Origin: Acanthopleura granulata
Lineage: Eukaryota > Mollusca > Polyplacophora > Chitonida > Chitonidae
NCBI GenBank assembly: GCA_016165875.1
Contig: JABBOT010000005.1
Span: 26,375,368-26,439,367, forward strand
Direction of reading: 5' to 3'
Length of the DNA: 64,000 nucleotides
The position numbers and the translations under genes were made by a program. Shown in pieces: positions 42,215 to 55,400 of the stretch. Within the stretch, counting starts at the first letter, position 1. Each line of letters begins with the position of its first letter. The notes beneath the pieces are model-generated. The model worked only from the letters and a program-made list of their open reading frames with translations. It had not been told where the DNA came from and searched no databases.

Positions 42215-44170
42215 TCATTGTGGAGAGTTTAATATTTTAATGCTTAATAGGTCTTTCCTATAGGGATAAATATTGTATAGGATCTTAAATTTCATTGGTT
42301 TAACTATGTTCTCTATAGGCAAATTATTAAATATTAAATTCAGATGATTGCTATATGCACTGAACTCACTGTTGTTACACAAGTTATTTTGAAGCAAATT
42401 GTAAAAATACTTTGACTTAACCAGAATGGTATTCAAAAACTTATCCCTGATTGGAACAGATGTATAGATGTTTTGAAAAGGAACAAGTTTTGCACAATTT
42501 TGCACCTGACACACACTGTTACGGTACGGTACTCAATATGAATTCCATATTTCTGTGTTAACCGATCTTAAAACCAATCCTGAATTTTCCATCTCTGTCA
42601 TAAATGATTCCAGCTTCGCACTAACTGCTTATGGCACATGACTTCCTGAAAAACTGGTTGTTCCAAATAATCTGATTACTGAATTATTGAAATACATCTG
42701 TTTCAATGGGATGCAGTTGATGCCAGTAACAAACAATATCACAATACAACTGGGAAAGTTCAAACTCAGTTTTTTCACATTGTAGTTAAATTTGAGCAAT
42801 AACTCTAATCAACCCATTTCCTGGAAAAACCTATTTGCGTACATTTTCCAGAAATCCTACCCTCCTTGAAAGTAGCGTGCTATGCACACCAGTTTTACAA
42901 CTTGGTTCATCATGTCAAAACCTAAAACTGCAAGTCCACCATTTCCAACATTCACCATTAACATTTCTTCTCTTTACTTTTTCAACCTTGCTATATCAAA
43001 CTATACAAAGATTTATTTATCTGTTTAATACTCTTCGGAGGAATAGGCAGAACACTACACAAGTATACAAATCTTGATAATCCTTCGATCTTTGACAGTA
43101 ATGTTCTTCCAAACACTAGCTGTCAACCCCCTTTGTTTCCAAATATCAAATTTGGATTGCATAATTTGGATCTGCTTATTTATATTTACTTCCGCTACAT
43201 CTTCTGTGTCACTGATATGAAGACCTAGAAATTTAGCCTGCTTTACTTGACTCCTGTTTCACAACTCCTCCTACTTGATTTAATTCCAAGTACTGCGCAT
43301 TTGTGTTAAGTTTTACTTCTGAAAAACTTCCCACCTTATCATAGACAGTAAAGACCTTTTTCAGTATCACCAATATTTTTCATAAGAACAGTGGAATCAT
43401 CTGCATGATGTAAATTTTTACATTCTTTACCATTCAGTATGATTCCTGGTACATCACTCTCAGTTGTGGTATATGATTAATTACCTCAGCACACAAAATG
43501 AAAACATATGGTGATCATTGGCAACCCTGTTTTGTTCCTCTTTCATTTCGAAACCAGTCAGTCAGATTACCCTGGTTAGAAATACAGCTTGAGGTACTCT
43601 TCAGGCAGAACATAATCACATCAACGAAAGCTGAAGCAAACTTAGCAATATTATGTTCAACAGAATCAAATGCCTTTTTAAAATCGGAGAAAAGAATGAA
43701 TGCTTCATCAGGCAAAACCTCCACAAGGTCCAATATAAAGAATCTCACATTTTCTATGATGTTTCTCCCTTTTAATAAAACAAGTTTGACTAATGTGGAT
43801 TTATGTGCATAGATATAGCCTTTGCTTATATATTGTGGTCCACATTTAATAAAGTTATAGGTCTCCAACTGTATAAATTTTCAGCATCATCCAACCGTTT
43901 AGGCACGATAAATGTAATGTCACATTTCCTCTGGATTTCTGATAGCATTCTGGAAGCCATAGAAAATCTTACAGAGTCATAATAATATTTACTCAATTTA
44001 TCCCAAAAGAATTTATAAAGTTCAGCTGTTAGTCCATCCGACCCTGGGGATTTGTTATTTTTATCATGTCTTTCAAAGCCTTGCTTTCCAAAGGAAGGCC
44101 ACATAATGTTGCTGCTTCTGTCATCTAACTTTGGTATCGAAGTTCTCGAAATACATGTAGACAATTTATA
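42215..44170 (-). mobile_element. Tx1/L1-like non-LTR retrotransposon fragment, broken
   Basis: Reverse transcriptase region in pieces on the minus strand: KSPGSDGLTAELYKFFWDKL and TFIVPK..WRPITLLNVD (44164-43826), then GRNIIENVRFFILDL, ILFSDFKKAFDSVEHN (motif A) and RGTKQGC (43868-43515). A C-terminal region rich in Asn/Ile/Lys follows (42514-42215). It lacks the endonuclease half, so it is 5'-truncated, and it has many stops and frameshifts. Confidence 0.8.
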
Positions 44171-44856
44171 CGTCTACAGTCTCATTACCACACCACTATG
44201 CACATTTAACATGCTGACATCATGTACATCATCAAGCTAATGATGATTGCTCTCATTACCAACATATTAATTATACAATGAATCATTTTCACCATACAGC
44301 TTTCTGAGCTATAGAATTCTGTTACGCCTAGTTTCTGTTACATCCAGTGCATATAAATTCCTGTGATTGTACCAATTCAAGCAACACAGAACTACAGATC
44401 CAGTCCATCCAATGTCAGCAGATGGTCTTCAGTTGAGAGGCCAGATAAACAGTTAAGTCTACTATAACTTCCATGGGTGGCACAAGCTTGATGAACAGTA
44501 ACACAGGGCCCACAGCAGAAAGACTACCTTCCTATGTCTGCAATGTGGACATCCTGTTGTGCCATGTATTGTTTGTTAGAATGGATTAAACTGCATATTT
44601 CAGTATTAAAGTTCAGAAGCTCATTACAGGGTTTACAGCACTGTAGATATTTCAAGACGGTATTCACATTTACATTTAGGCTACAGCTGGACTTGTGAAT
44701 GACGTGTTTTTTTTTCTACGAAGGGAATAAGCATGATGTTAGCAAATGTACATTCAACTCAATCTATATCGACATGCATGCAACTTGCAGGCTTTCTTCT
44801 TCCAGCAAAGACATATAGTACTAATTACTCCACAGAACTTGACAGTTTAATATCCA

Positions 44857-44975
44857 AAGTAACAGAGTTTTAATAATGAAGTCTTGCGAGTTTTTGGCAA
44901 TCAAAATATCCCAAGTAACTGAGTTTTAATAATTAAGTCTTGCAAGATTTTTGCAATCAAAAAATGCCCAATACT
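44857..44975. repeat. Two-copy tandem duplication, about 57 bp
   Basis: AAGTAAC[AT]GAGTTTTAATAA followed by TTAAGTCTTGC..GTTTTTGGCAATCAAAA occurs twice in a row. Confidence 0.8.
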
Positions 44976-45301
44976 ATACAGTGCTATATCACCATATCAG
45001 ATCTTTGAACTTGGGAAGACAGTGAAATCAACAGGCTTTTGAATGTCACTATTAAAAAGCATAAAACCTGAGTTCTATGTCCCCCACACGATGAAAAGCC
45101 TGAAAAGATTTCAAATTGAGTTCAATAAAAGACTTTTGTCTACAAAAATTTCTGACTATATAATACCTTCACCTGTTATGATTCTATGTCGTCACTGATG
45201 ACATCACTACGAAACCATGTGAGATGATGCACGCGAATCTCAGCTTCAAGGTGTGCTACTTTCTCAAGAACTTCAGATGTGTCTGTAAACATTTTAATAA
45301 T

Positions 45302-46468
45302 ATGGCTTCCGACCCGGGCGCCAATTTAAATGGCCAGAAACACAGGAATGGACACAATGCCTCGTCACCAAAAGGTAACATACTACAGCTTGATGACCAT
45401 AAATCGGGGCGGGCAACTCCGGATGTTCTTGCCATGATGGAAAGCATATCTGCCTCTTTGACCTCACTTACAGGTGTGGTCACTGAATTGTCTAAGGACA
45501 GGCTCGCTGCAAATCATATGTCTAACTCGGACTCTGGCGACAGTGATGATGATCATCACAACCACAGACCCTCCGGAGAAAGACGTGTGGAGTGTGAGGG
45601 ATCAACCTCACAGGCTGAAAATTTGATAAATAGGCCCAGGGCTGACGCATGTGCTTCCGATGAAACGCCCAGCAAAACTGCTGACAAGTCTGACCCAGAC
45701 ACTTTGTTGTCAGCGATCAAACAAGAGCTGGAGGGCGAGTAAAAAATGGATAAACGTGTGGATAACAAACTGGTATCAATCGTTAATAAGAGATTTGCAA
45801 AGAAACTTTCTGACAAAAATTTAAGAGAGAAAATTGAAAAGCACACGCACCTGGCTAACTGTAAAAATTTCGTCCCTCCAAAAGTGAATCCGGAAATATG
45901 GAGGAAAAATCAATCATGAATTCCGGACACAGGACCTAAGGTTGTCAGGGATGCAAAAAACTATAACCTTACCGACTTGTTCTGTCACAAAACTCCTCGA
46001 TTCTTTGCTATCGTCAAGACAGTGAGCAGAGAGGCAGTGGCCTGGAATGCGGTGACCTAATTATGTCAGTGGACTGACGCCATAGTCTCTATGCGTCACG
46101 CATGTTTTGACCTGTTTCTCTGTCAGAGGGAATGTGTTCACTCCTTCCTAGAAGAATACTCTCTGATATGTTCTGTGGACATACCAGTGACTGATCAGTT
46201 ATTTGGAAATGACTTGCAAACTCTGTTAACAAACATTCCTTCTTCTGATAAGATCAGTAACTCGGCAGTAACAGAGAGGAAAGACTCGGGTTATAATGAC
46301 AGAAAACACAACTTCCAAAGTAATGACAGTTACAACTGTTACAATGGGAAACGTGGGCATTATCACGTTAACGGGAAGCCTTTTTTAAACTCAAGCCAAA
46401 GATACGGAAAGTATCAGAATCATTGGCAGGGAAGGAAGGAAAAGCTTCTCAAAGCCAGCCAGAAATAA
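45302..46468 (+). pseudogene. DIRS gag-like ORF with internal stops
   Basis: One frame of about 389 codons from ATG 45302 with stops near 45740, 45917 and 46059. Ser/Asp/His-rich N-terminal half (SDSGDSDDDHHNHRPSGE), Lys-rich helix (KRVDNKLVSIVNKRFAKKL), then KVNPEIW and an Asn/Tyr/Gly-rich tail ending NHWQGRKEKLLKASQK. This is the usual layout of the first DIRS ORF; no zinc knuckle seen. Confidence 0.6.
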
Positions 46469-46470
46469 TG

Positions 46471-48426
46471 ATCACTGGTCAGCTCCAGTCCTTATGTAAG
46501 GTGAGTAATTTTGAAAATGCAATCCCTTCAATGATTGAATATCTAAAGAACAAAGCCAGACAATTTAAGGCTGGTCGACTGTACCATTTTATTTCAACAT
46601 GGACAACTTTAACTTCTGACACTGAAATTTTAAATATGATATCTGGTCAAAGCATAGACTTTACTGAAACGCCAGAGCAACAATGGAGCCCAAATCCAAT
46701 TAAATTGTCTGTTTTTGAGCAGGAAGTTATACACTCAGAAGTTCAAGAGCTCTTGGACAGAGGTGTCATTGAAATCATTTGGCATGAAAAAGGAGAATAT
46801 ATCTCTACTGTCTTTGTGAGACCAAAAAAGGACAGCTTATATTGTACGATTTTGAATTTAAAAAGCCTTAATAAGTAAGTACAGTACTTCCACTTTAAGA
46901 TGGACACAGTATGGTCTGCTTTGCAATAATGAAGCAGAACTGTTTTATGGCTTCCGTGGATTTAAAAGATGCATATTACTGCGTACCTATTGCTGCTGAA
47001 GACCAAAAATACTTAAAATTTCAGTGGAGAAACAAGTTGTATAAATTCACCTGTTTTCCAAAGGGGCATGCTTTCTGCCCATGAGAATTCATGAAGCTGC
47101 TCAAACCAGTGTATTCAACTCTCAGAAAACGAGGGAATAACTCTGTTGCCTATATTGATGATAGCTATTTACAAGCAGACACTTATTCACACCGCATACA
47201 AAATGTGACTGAAACTGTTAGCCTACTTGATAAAGTTGGTTTTATTATACAAGAAAAATCTGTTCTCATGCTTTCCCAAGAAGTACATGTAGTTTTTCTG
47301 AAACTAACCCATGATATGGCAGTAAGAGTTCGAGCTGCTTGCCAAAGTCTTCTGAGGAGTTCTCTCCCTTCAATCAGGCATATGGCTCATGTGCTGGGCC
47401 TTTTCACCTCCAGCTCTCTGGGTGTCATGTATGGGCTTTTGTAAAGTAAACGCCTAGAAATAGCAAAAACTACAGCTCTGAAAGAGAATAGGGGCAATTT
47501 TGATGCTCTAATGAAATTATCAAGTTCAGTAGTGGCAGACATAAAATGGTGGATTGAAACAATCAATACTGTATATAACGTAGTTAGCCATGGGCTGCCA
47601 GATGTATTGTTGTACACAGGTGCATCAAAATTGGGGTGGGGTGGAGTACTGGAGGTGACTACATGTCACGGAAATTGGACTCCGCTTGAAGCAACCCATC
47701 ATATAAATTATCTTGAAATTCTAGCTGTATTTTGCCTTGAAGTAATTTGAAAACAGAGTGAAAGACAAGCATATCAGGTTAATGGTAGACAATATGACTG
47801 CAGTATCATCCACTGAAAAAATGGTTACTTGTCACTCTGATGTTTGTAATGAAATGACCCAGATAATTTGGGAGTGGTGCTTTGACAAACAAGTCTGGCT
47901 AAGCATAGTTCACATAGCTGGTGTAGATAACACCATGGCAGAAAAACAGTCACGAATATCTGACAGTCATAGTACTGAATGGATGTTAAACAAAGATATT
48001 TTTCAATCTTCCACAAAATTACTAGGCATAATTCCAGACACTGACTTGTTTGCATCTAGGCTAAATCACCAGTTAAAGCCATATGTCTCCTATAGACCTG
48101 ACCCTGAGGCAGCTGCTGTAAACGCTTTCAAACTCAATTGGGCTGACTATACGTTTCATACTTTTCCTCCTTTCAGCATAATACAACCAAGCCTTCAGAA
48201 AATTTGCCAAGCCAAAGTGACTTGCCTGATGGTAGTGCTGGATTGGCCAACCCAAGTCTATCAACAACTTCAGAGCATGCTTCTCCAGCCACCCTTGACT
48301 TTGCCGAGACGAGGTAAAACACTACAACTACCAGTCAAACCGGAAGAAAAACACCCACTACATGAAAAACTTGGGTTAATTCTCTGTCACTTGTTGGGGA
48401 ATCCCTTCAAAATTGCGGACTCTTAG
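46471..48426 (+). pseudogene. DIRS reverse transcriptase and RNase H, broken
   Basis: RT: LLDRGVIEII and STVFVRPKKD (46740-46830), MASVDLKDAYYCVP (motif A, about 46948), VAYIDDSYLQAD (catalytic YIDD, about 47146). RNase H: LYTGASKLGWGGVLE (about 47611), where the expected Asp of the D-A-S motif is Gly; VDNMTAVSS (47785) and HIAGVDNTMAEKQSR (47910). Frames change near 46880 and 47750; stops at 47079 and 47442. The following region to 48426 is the connecting domain (DLFASRLNHQLKPYVSYRPD). Confidence 0.75.
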
Positions 48427-48429
48427 CAA

Positions 48430-49348
48430 AGGCAAGGGAGATAATCCAGCAATCTTGATGACAGAGTACCAGGAAACAATATGAACCTTACTTACGTAAA
48501 TGGAAACAGTATTGCTATGCTGTAGAAACAGACAAATTCCAACCATCCGTGGAAAATGGCATAAATTTTCTACCAGACTGGCATTGGATACAGTGCATTA
48601 AATATAGCTAGATGTGCTCTATCTAGTTATTTCATTTAAAGATGGGAGAACATTTGGTATGTACCCACTTGTTTGTTGGTTTTTAATAGGTGTGTTTCTC
48701 AATAGACCCTCACTTCCACGCTATAAAGAAACTTGGGGTGTTTCATTGGTGCTGGATTATCTGTGTGTTATGTATCTGGCAGAAAGACTACAACTGAAGG
48801 GCCTGACCTTGAAGTTGATTATGTCGTTGCCACCAGTTACTGGTCAACGATGTCAAACTTTACAGGGTTTGAAGATCTGTGACATGAACATGTATAATGA
48901 CAAATGTGCTTTTGTGATAAATTCATTACTGAAAACATCTAAGCCCAGCAGACATTTAGGTTGTGTTGAAATGTTTTAAATCTGACAAATGCCTCTGTGT
49001 TCTTGATTATTTGAGATGCTATTTGGCCACAACAGAGGAAATTTGGGGTTCTTACAATGAACTCCTAATCAGTTATCTGAAACCTTATAAACTAGTTCAT
49101 GTGACACTATTGCCAGATGGCTAAGACTTGGTGTTGACATTACTGTTTTCATTGCACACAGTACAAGGTCAGCTAGTACCTCAGCTGCTAAAGAAGCCAA
49201 CGTTCCAGTTAGTGTGATTATGGAAAGTGCTGGGTGGAGTGGTACATCCACCTTTGCCAGGTTTCATGATAAACCAATTGCTCATACACAAAATTTTGGC
49301 GACCTGCTAAAGTCAAGAAATGCTGATAAATCAAATTATTACAATTAA
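48430..49348 (+). pseudogene. DIRS tyrosine recombinase, broken
   Basis: Pieces in three frames. VTGQRCQTLQGLKICDM (about 48835) marks the first catalytic block (T-G-x-R). HSTRSASTSAAKEANVP (about 49155) is the HxxR block. AGWSGTSTFARFHDKPI (about 49230) is the region where the nucleophilic Tyr is expected after the TF-x-x-F; here it is His. Ends KSNYYN at TAA 49346. Confidence 0.72.
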
Positions 49349-50293
49349 ATGCAAAAGCATTTGTACTTTTATTTTTACTTTATTGTCGTCTTGTGTTTCT
49401 CTTCGTGCTCACTAGACATTGAAATCTCACATGCTTTCGTACTGACGTCATCAATGACGACGTACAAAAATAAAATTAAAAGAGACCTACCTGGTGGGTT
49501 GAGGTTTGATTGATATTCTACGGAGTCATTGTGACAAAGGAAGGAATCATGTCCCACCCTAATGACGTGATGTCCCTCCCTCCGGTGTTTCTTGTGAACA
49601 ATCATGCATTTAAAAACTGAAGCTGAGATCCGTGCGCATCATCTCACATGATTCCTCCGTTCATCACAATGACTCCATAGAATATCAATCGACCCTCAAC
49701 CCACCAGGTAGGTTTAATTTTATTATTAACTGTCTATGTAAGACTAAAATTTATAGAATTAATGGATTTTAAAATTTATTATTCTCTGTTCCCAAAAAGC
49801 AAAAGTCAGCCACTGCATATCACTGCTCTCTGTGCATGCTCAGAAGATATTTCGACTAGCCTTGATAACAAATTACCACATGTAATGTGTTACAATGAAT
49901 TACTACTTACAGATAACGAGAAAATCCCATTATGTAATATGTACATTTTATATCCATGTAACAGATCATGAATTCATCTGTGGTAGTGATTTACTTTTTT
50001 TTTTTTTTTTAAGTTTTTAATTTTTAAGTAGTAAGTTGTTGATATGGCCAACAGGTTGTGAATCTGTTAGAATTGATTAATTACACAATCCATGATACAG
50101 AATTCCTAATTCATCGTAATGAATTACAACTGGTAGGTCCCATAAATTGTCATTATGGACTTGTGAACAGACCTTTCATTATTATTGTAAACATTGGAGT
50201 GCTATATGTAAACAATTATGAGAGAAAAGAACACTGTGAGTACACACAGTGGTCAACAGTAGCATGCATATTTGATACTTGATGAGATTAGTT

Positions 50294-50395
50294 CTGCATC
50301 ATGATTATGGAGTGTTTTCATATCTTGTTACATGTCTGTATACCCAGGGTACGGTATACATAACAAGACATCAAAACACTCCAGTCATGGTGCAG
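50294..50395. repeat. Perfectly centred palindrome, 102 bp
   Basis: Arms of about 45 bp: GGAGTGTTTTCATATCTTGT pairs with ACAAGACATCAAAACACTCC; centre around CCCAGGGTAC. Outer edges CTGCA/TGCAG. Confidence 0.8.
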
Positions 50396-51711
50396 GACAA
50401 GGATAAGATGTATACACTGGTATCTTTGCCACTGTAGGCCGAGCAAACTGGACCTTTAGGCCAACGCGCCAACAGATCACATGTATGCACTCGATTGAGG
50501 ATAGTCTAGATACAGGACTGCAGCTCTCCTTGATGGAGAGCCATGGTGAGAAGTGTGCAGACATGGAGCGGATATAGCCCGTCCAAAACAAGGCTATATG
50601 AAGACATGGTGGGTCTCAACTGAAGAGGGGGTATCTCATGTAGAGAAATATTAGCAGCATGTGGAAATTATGATGAATAACAAAACCTTAAAATGCACCC
50701 CAAGACCCAGCTTTATTGAAAACCAGGCGTTCTTATTAAACACTAGTCACCTGCTTGCTTTCCATAATGCTTGGCAAAGGATTCGTGTCTAAGCAAACTA
50801 AAGTCACCCGCCCAATTTTGTTAGCTTTCACTTTGTAGCTCTGCATCTATCACTGTAATTAAAAAGGAGAGCTGCACCTCTGTATTTACCCTTAGGCCCA
50901 TTATGTACATAGGCTCTTTTTCATCTTGTTAATAACCTAGCAAAGTTACAGTACAGCTGGATCGTAGTGGAATATCATCCAGCCATCATGGCTGGACCCT
51001 ACCGCCATGGTTTGACCATCACACGCCGACCCTGATCCACTCCCTTCTACTATCGTGACATGATCATCCGGCCATGATTGGCCCACCATGTTTCCTTCAT
51101 GGGTGTACGACCTGGCCTTCCTGATCAGAATTTACCAGTTTTTTATGCTTTGTTGGTTACAAACCTATTTACGCCAAATCCACCGGGCTTTCATGTAAAG
51201 GGGAGAAGTAGTTTTTCCTGCACAACAATTTCTGGCAGAATTGTAATCTATAATGTAGGTCTATTCTTCCTATCTGTAGCTTTAGTGTTATTGACTTTCT
51301 CATTCTTTTGCCTTTAAAGCAATTCTATCGAAGGAAAATCTCTTCAATCGCTCGGTCTGTTAGCGAAAATTTGTCTATTTTGACAGCTCCTACTTGATGG
51401 CCTACATGTGTGTGCTGTTGACCTCTCAAGACAAGAACCAGCGAGCTTAAGTCACGGGGCCTGGTCTGTGCTGCTACCTATGTGACATATGGTACAAAAA
51501 GGCAAAAACGGGAGAAAACGAGTTCTTCAGTGGGATCTTTTGCTATAGGTAAGTCCGTGTACATGCTATTGATTTTCTGAGCAACATTTGGTTGGCTGCT
51601 TAGCTTATTTTTGAAGGTATTTACCGATCCTCAATCAGAAGGGCGACATTTCATAACGCAAAACACATTGTAACTCGCGCAGCGTTCACGCGCCACTCGA
51701 AAAAAGTAAGA

Positions 51712-52495
51712 GGTACATTACTGCAACTATGCGTACTTATAATCCAGTAATCACATGGCCTTTCCACTACCCTACAACGCCATGGGAAAGTCCCAATGAA
51801 CATTAATGGCGCAAACTCGGCCACCTATCTTCTGGCTTTCACCAGATCAGTTTGGCGCTTCTTCTGTGTTGCATTTTTCTTATTAGGTTGGGCGCTTTGT
51901 ATCCGCTACAATTTCCCACCTCTAACGCCCAGTGTTAAGTCATAATAAACTCGAGCCAACTCCACCTAAACCTCAGTAATGCACGAGGGCGCCATGTTTG
52001 ATGACACAAAGCATTATGGGTACAAGTTTTATCCTAGGGTTTATTTTGTAGCAAGTTGTTCATTCTTTGGAGAAATATCTAGACAATGGTGATACCTGAT
52101 CATCTGAAACACCAGAAATATATCACATTTGTTTGCAACAACGGCTGCGAAGGTTGATGACATAGCTGAGCATAAGTTTCTTGGACAAAATTTAACGGGC
52201 CCTAGATCAAGATGCTTAGATCATCAAACATGGCGAAACCTGGCGTGTAAAAAAGAAAGACAGAATTTGCTCGAGTCTTATTATGACCTTAACAGTTGGC
52301 GTTAAGGGTCGGTAATTGTAGCCGATCATAAGCGTCCAACCTAAGGAGAAAAATGCAACGCAGAAGCAGTGCAGAACTGGTGGGGTGAAAGCCGGACAAC
52401 AGCGGCACCATTAGCGTTCAATGGGACCTTCCCATAACATTGTGGCGTAGTGGAAATGCCATATGATTACTTAGGTAGTGTAAGTACCCTTTAAA
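51712..52495. mobile_element. Foldback element with about 270-bp inverted arms
   Basis: Left arm about 51740-52015, right arm about 52205-52475 in reverse. Matching blocks include TTTCCACTAC, GGCTTTCACC, GTTGCATTTTTCT, TTAGGTTGG, GGTCATAATAA-like and CATGTTTGATGA. About 190 bp spacer without coding content. Non-autonomous DNA transposon or MITE. Confidence 0.75.
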
Positions 52496-55400
52496 ATACC
52501 TAACTACAATATCACAGCCCTACTGTACATGTTCCTACTTGTCTTGTTCGGACATGCCCGTGCACTGTTCAGCAATAATTAAGGTAGCAAATTAAGTAGG
52601 AAGAAAGACTCACGCTTCTTGAAAGCCTCTGTCAACTGATTACAACATCTCAGCTCTTCACTGACGTGAACGTCTGTTCTGTCGAAGCCGCAATACATCC
52701 GGGCATATTACCCGCTCGAGGCAGCGGCAAGCAGAAGACATGGTGAAAAATGGTTAGGAAAATGAACAACACGGGACAATATTCTGAGAACTTCGGCCTA
52801 TAATAACCAGAAATTAAAGTATGTTTTACTGCAGAACCATCTACATAGCATATGTAAATTATGAGCGTTAACGAAACCAAGTTTCGGACTGCTGAAGCCG
52901 TGAAGCAAAGTTCCCTGTTGAGTCCCATGTTGACAATGCGCGAGCAAAGCGTGTTGGCGCGAGTAACACCGTGCATGCAGGGATGTCCGCGGTTTCGAAT
53001 ATGCTTATCGTGCTTTGAACTGTTACCCCGGTCTGTGTGACTTAAATCCTTTTCTTTAGTCATGGTCCAGATTTGCACAGCATTGTTTAGGTGAAAGAAA
53101 GGTCTATACACCGTGTACTGTATACTTAATTGATGGGGTCGTGTTACGTATAGACACCCCCCTGTGCTAGTCCTTGCACCATGGCTCTAGAGTATTTTTA
53201 TATTCTTGAGAGACAAATACATGTATTCTTGAGTACAAGTATTGCTTGAAAACGGGGCGATGAAATAAAGTGACATAACACTGTCAATATGTTAATCATT
53301 GCTGGAAATGGTATTAGACAGTTATCAGCGTTGAAGAAGATCTGAACTCAATTCTCATTTTATTTACCGTGGTTATCCATTGGCAAGGTATTGTCAGCTC
53401 TGATGAATAAACTTTTCCCCACTACTTGTCTTTCTCACCCAGCCTGAGCAAATACAACCTTGAATAAACCGTTACACTTTAATTAAATGGCCCCATGTAC
53501 AAAATAACAGACTTGTTTATGGCTGATGTTCTGATATGCGCCTGTTTTTAAATACATGAGATCATCTACAATGTTCTTAAGTCCTCATTCGACATTGTTT
53601 ACAGTTATAAGATGGCGCTTGATTGCATAAATCATTTCAAACGATGTTGCATTTTGGAGAAGCTCTATTACATCATGAGCACGTTTAATTGCTTTTGGTT
53701 TAGCTGTAATCGTATCTCGAGACACACTGTATCATTTACAATGAGCGTTTAATAAGAATTAGTCCCAAAAATTTGTTGTAGTGTTGTCTGTACGCTCACT
53801 TGCATCATGGATTCGCTGATATGTTGAGGAAGCCTGCTTCATGTGGACAGCAGGTACGGTAAAATGTAGGCGGCAGGAAATGTATGCAAGTACAACTGTA
53901 CTGATGGACACATACATTACATGTGCTGCTTGACAGTTTACAGCCACAGCCTTCATTTACAAGATCATAAAAGCATTGCCATCTTCTACAGACGTCATTC
54001 TCCACAATTCTTCACTCTCCAGCTTTATATCTATAACAGATAAGCTGTTCTTGTGTCTTTTCGTTGTCTGAGAAATTCTCTGGGCCGATTTGCCTTTTTC
54101 TGTTTTAATTAACACTGCAAAAACTTCGTCTCTACCTATCCTTAGCAAAACTAAGAATTAAATTCTCGACTCTCTTGTTTTGTTTTCTACTAAAGTACAG
54201 ATTCTTAATAACTGTGAAATGCTTCCAGGTACCTGTTTGGGTTTGGTGTGCTTTTTCCCACTCTAAAACACACGGTCCATAGTTTAATTTTGTCATTGCT
54301 CACATAAATAGTTTTAATATATTCGTGGAAACTATTTGACCTTCTAAAAGACCATAACAGAAATTGCTCCAGCTGCCTTCTGAATGAACTTTCTTGTTAT
54401 CCTAGGCATCCTTGCCTTTATCAGCAGTTGTTGTTGTTACGATCGTCAACATGGCACGGAAGCTGTAGATCCTGGCCGTGTGCTTTTTCTATTTTTGGAT
54501 TAGTGACATCACTTTGCCCGGCAGACCGCTCTTCCCTTAACCGCAAGTGAAACATACTGCTCCTGAAAATATACGCAGGCCAACTGGAAGTAACAATACA
54601 TACACTCAAGTTCTGACCATTAAGTCTTTTATTTTGTCACAGGCAACTACATGTGTAAGCCTGAAATGAGTCGAGCCACGTCCTAAGGCCTGGCGACGAC
54701 TACGTGTGCTCAAAGTACATGTAGACAAAAGCTAACAATGAAGGGAGGTAATTCTAGAGAAAGTACATCTATCCGAGTCAGTCATGTAGTAGTTTCCCCT
54801 GTATTGTGTAACAAATTCACTCTCCTCGTAACTTCACACGCAATAGATCTATACACCAATGATAACCATTAAAAAAATCGCAGATTAAAGCTTTAAAGCT
54901 AATTTCTAAAGCTTTGAAAATGTCACAGTACAACCTCATTCACGTAGGCTTAGAGCCTGTCCAAAAATGAATTTAATATTCGAAGATATAAATACATGTT
55001 GGCATACATGCTGCCATTGGTTGACAGCAGTCACGGTAAAATTTCAAGTTCAACTTATTTTTTAATACTAATGAAAACAGTGTTGCTGATGGCCTGGAAA
55101 GCAAACAATATGTAGACGTAAATCAGACAAACTTTCTCTTTGTTAAGTTCTGATTCACAGGCTCACAGAATTCTGTAGCACATTTACATGTGTGTCTAAT
55201 ATACAGTGCCTTGATAGTCTTGTATAAATTCGTGCTCAGTACGCCTGGAGAACTTGGTGTGATAAGATGCTTCAGAACGGTAGGTATATCACACTCCCAT
55301 ATGTACAGGATTATTTTGCAAAAGCCATATCTTCAAAGGCACCCAAAGTGCATTATTTTATAAAAGCAGCTAACTTTCAATTCCTAAGAACTTAACAGTA

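Larger units (their letters stand above)
45180..49714 (+). mobile_element. DIRS-type tyrosine-recombinase retrotransposon, broken
   Basis: Gag-like ORF, RT-RNase H and tyrosine recombinase in order on the plus strand. Terminal structure: 45216-45250 is inverted at 49617-49650 (CATGTGAGATGATGC core), and 49483-49553 is inverted against 49640-49714. DIRS elements end in inverted repeats with an internal complementary region rather than LTRs, which these arms resemble. Multiple stops show a dead copy. Confidence 0.82.

Noticed and set aside
52650..53111. 153-codon minus-strand ORF
   Set aside because: No domain and no splice or promoter context; composition like flanking DNA.
53957..54148. Minus-strand charged ORF (LRIGRDEVFAVLIKTEKGK)
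   Set aside because: Looks protein-like but has no homologue I recognise, no linked exons and no start context.
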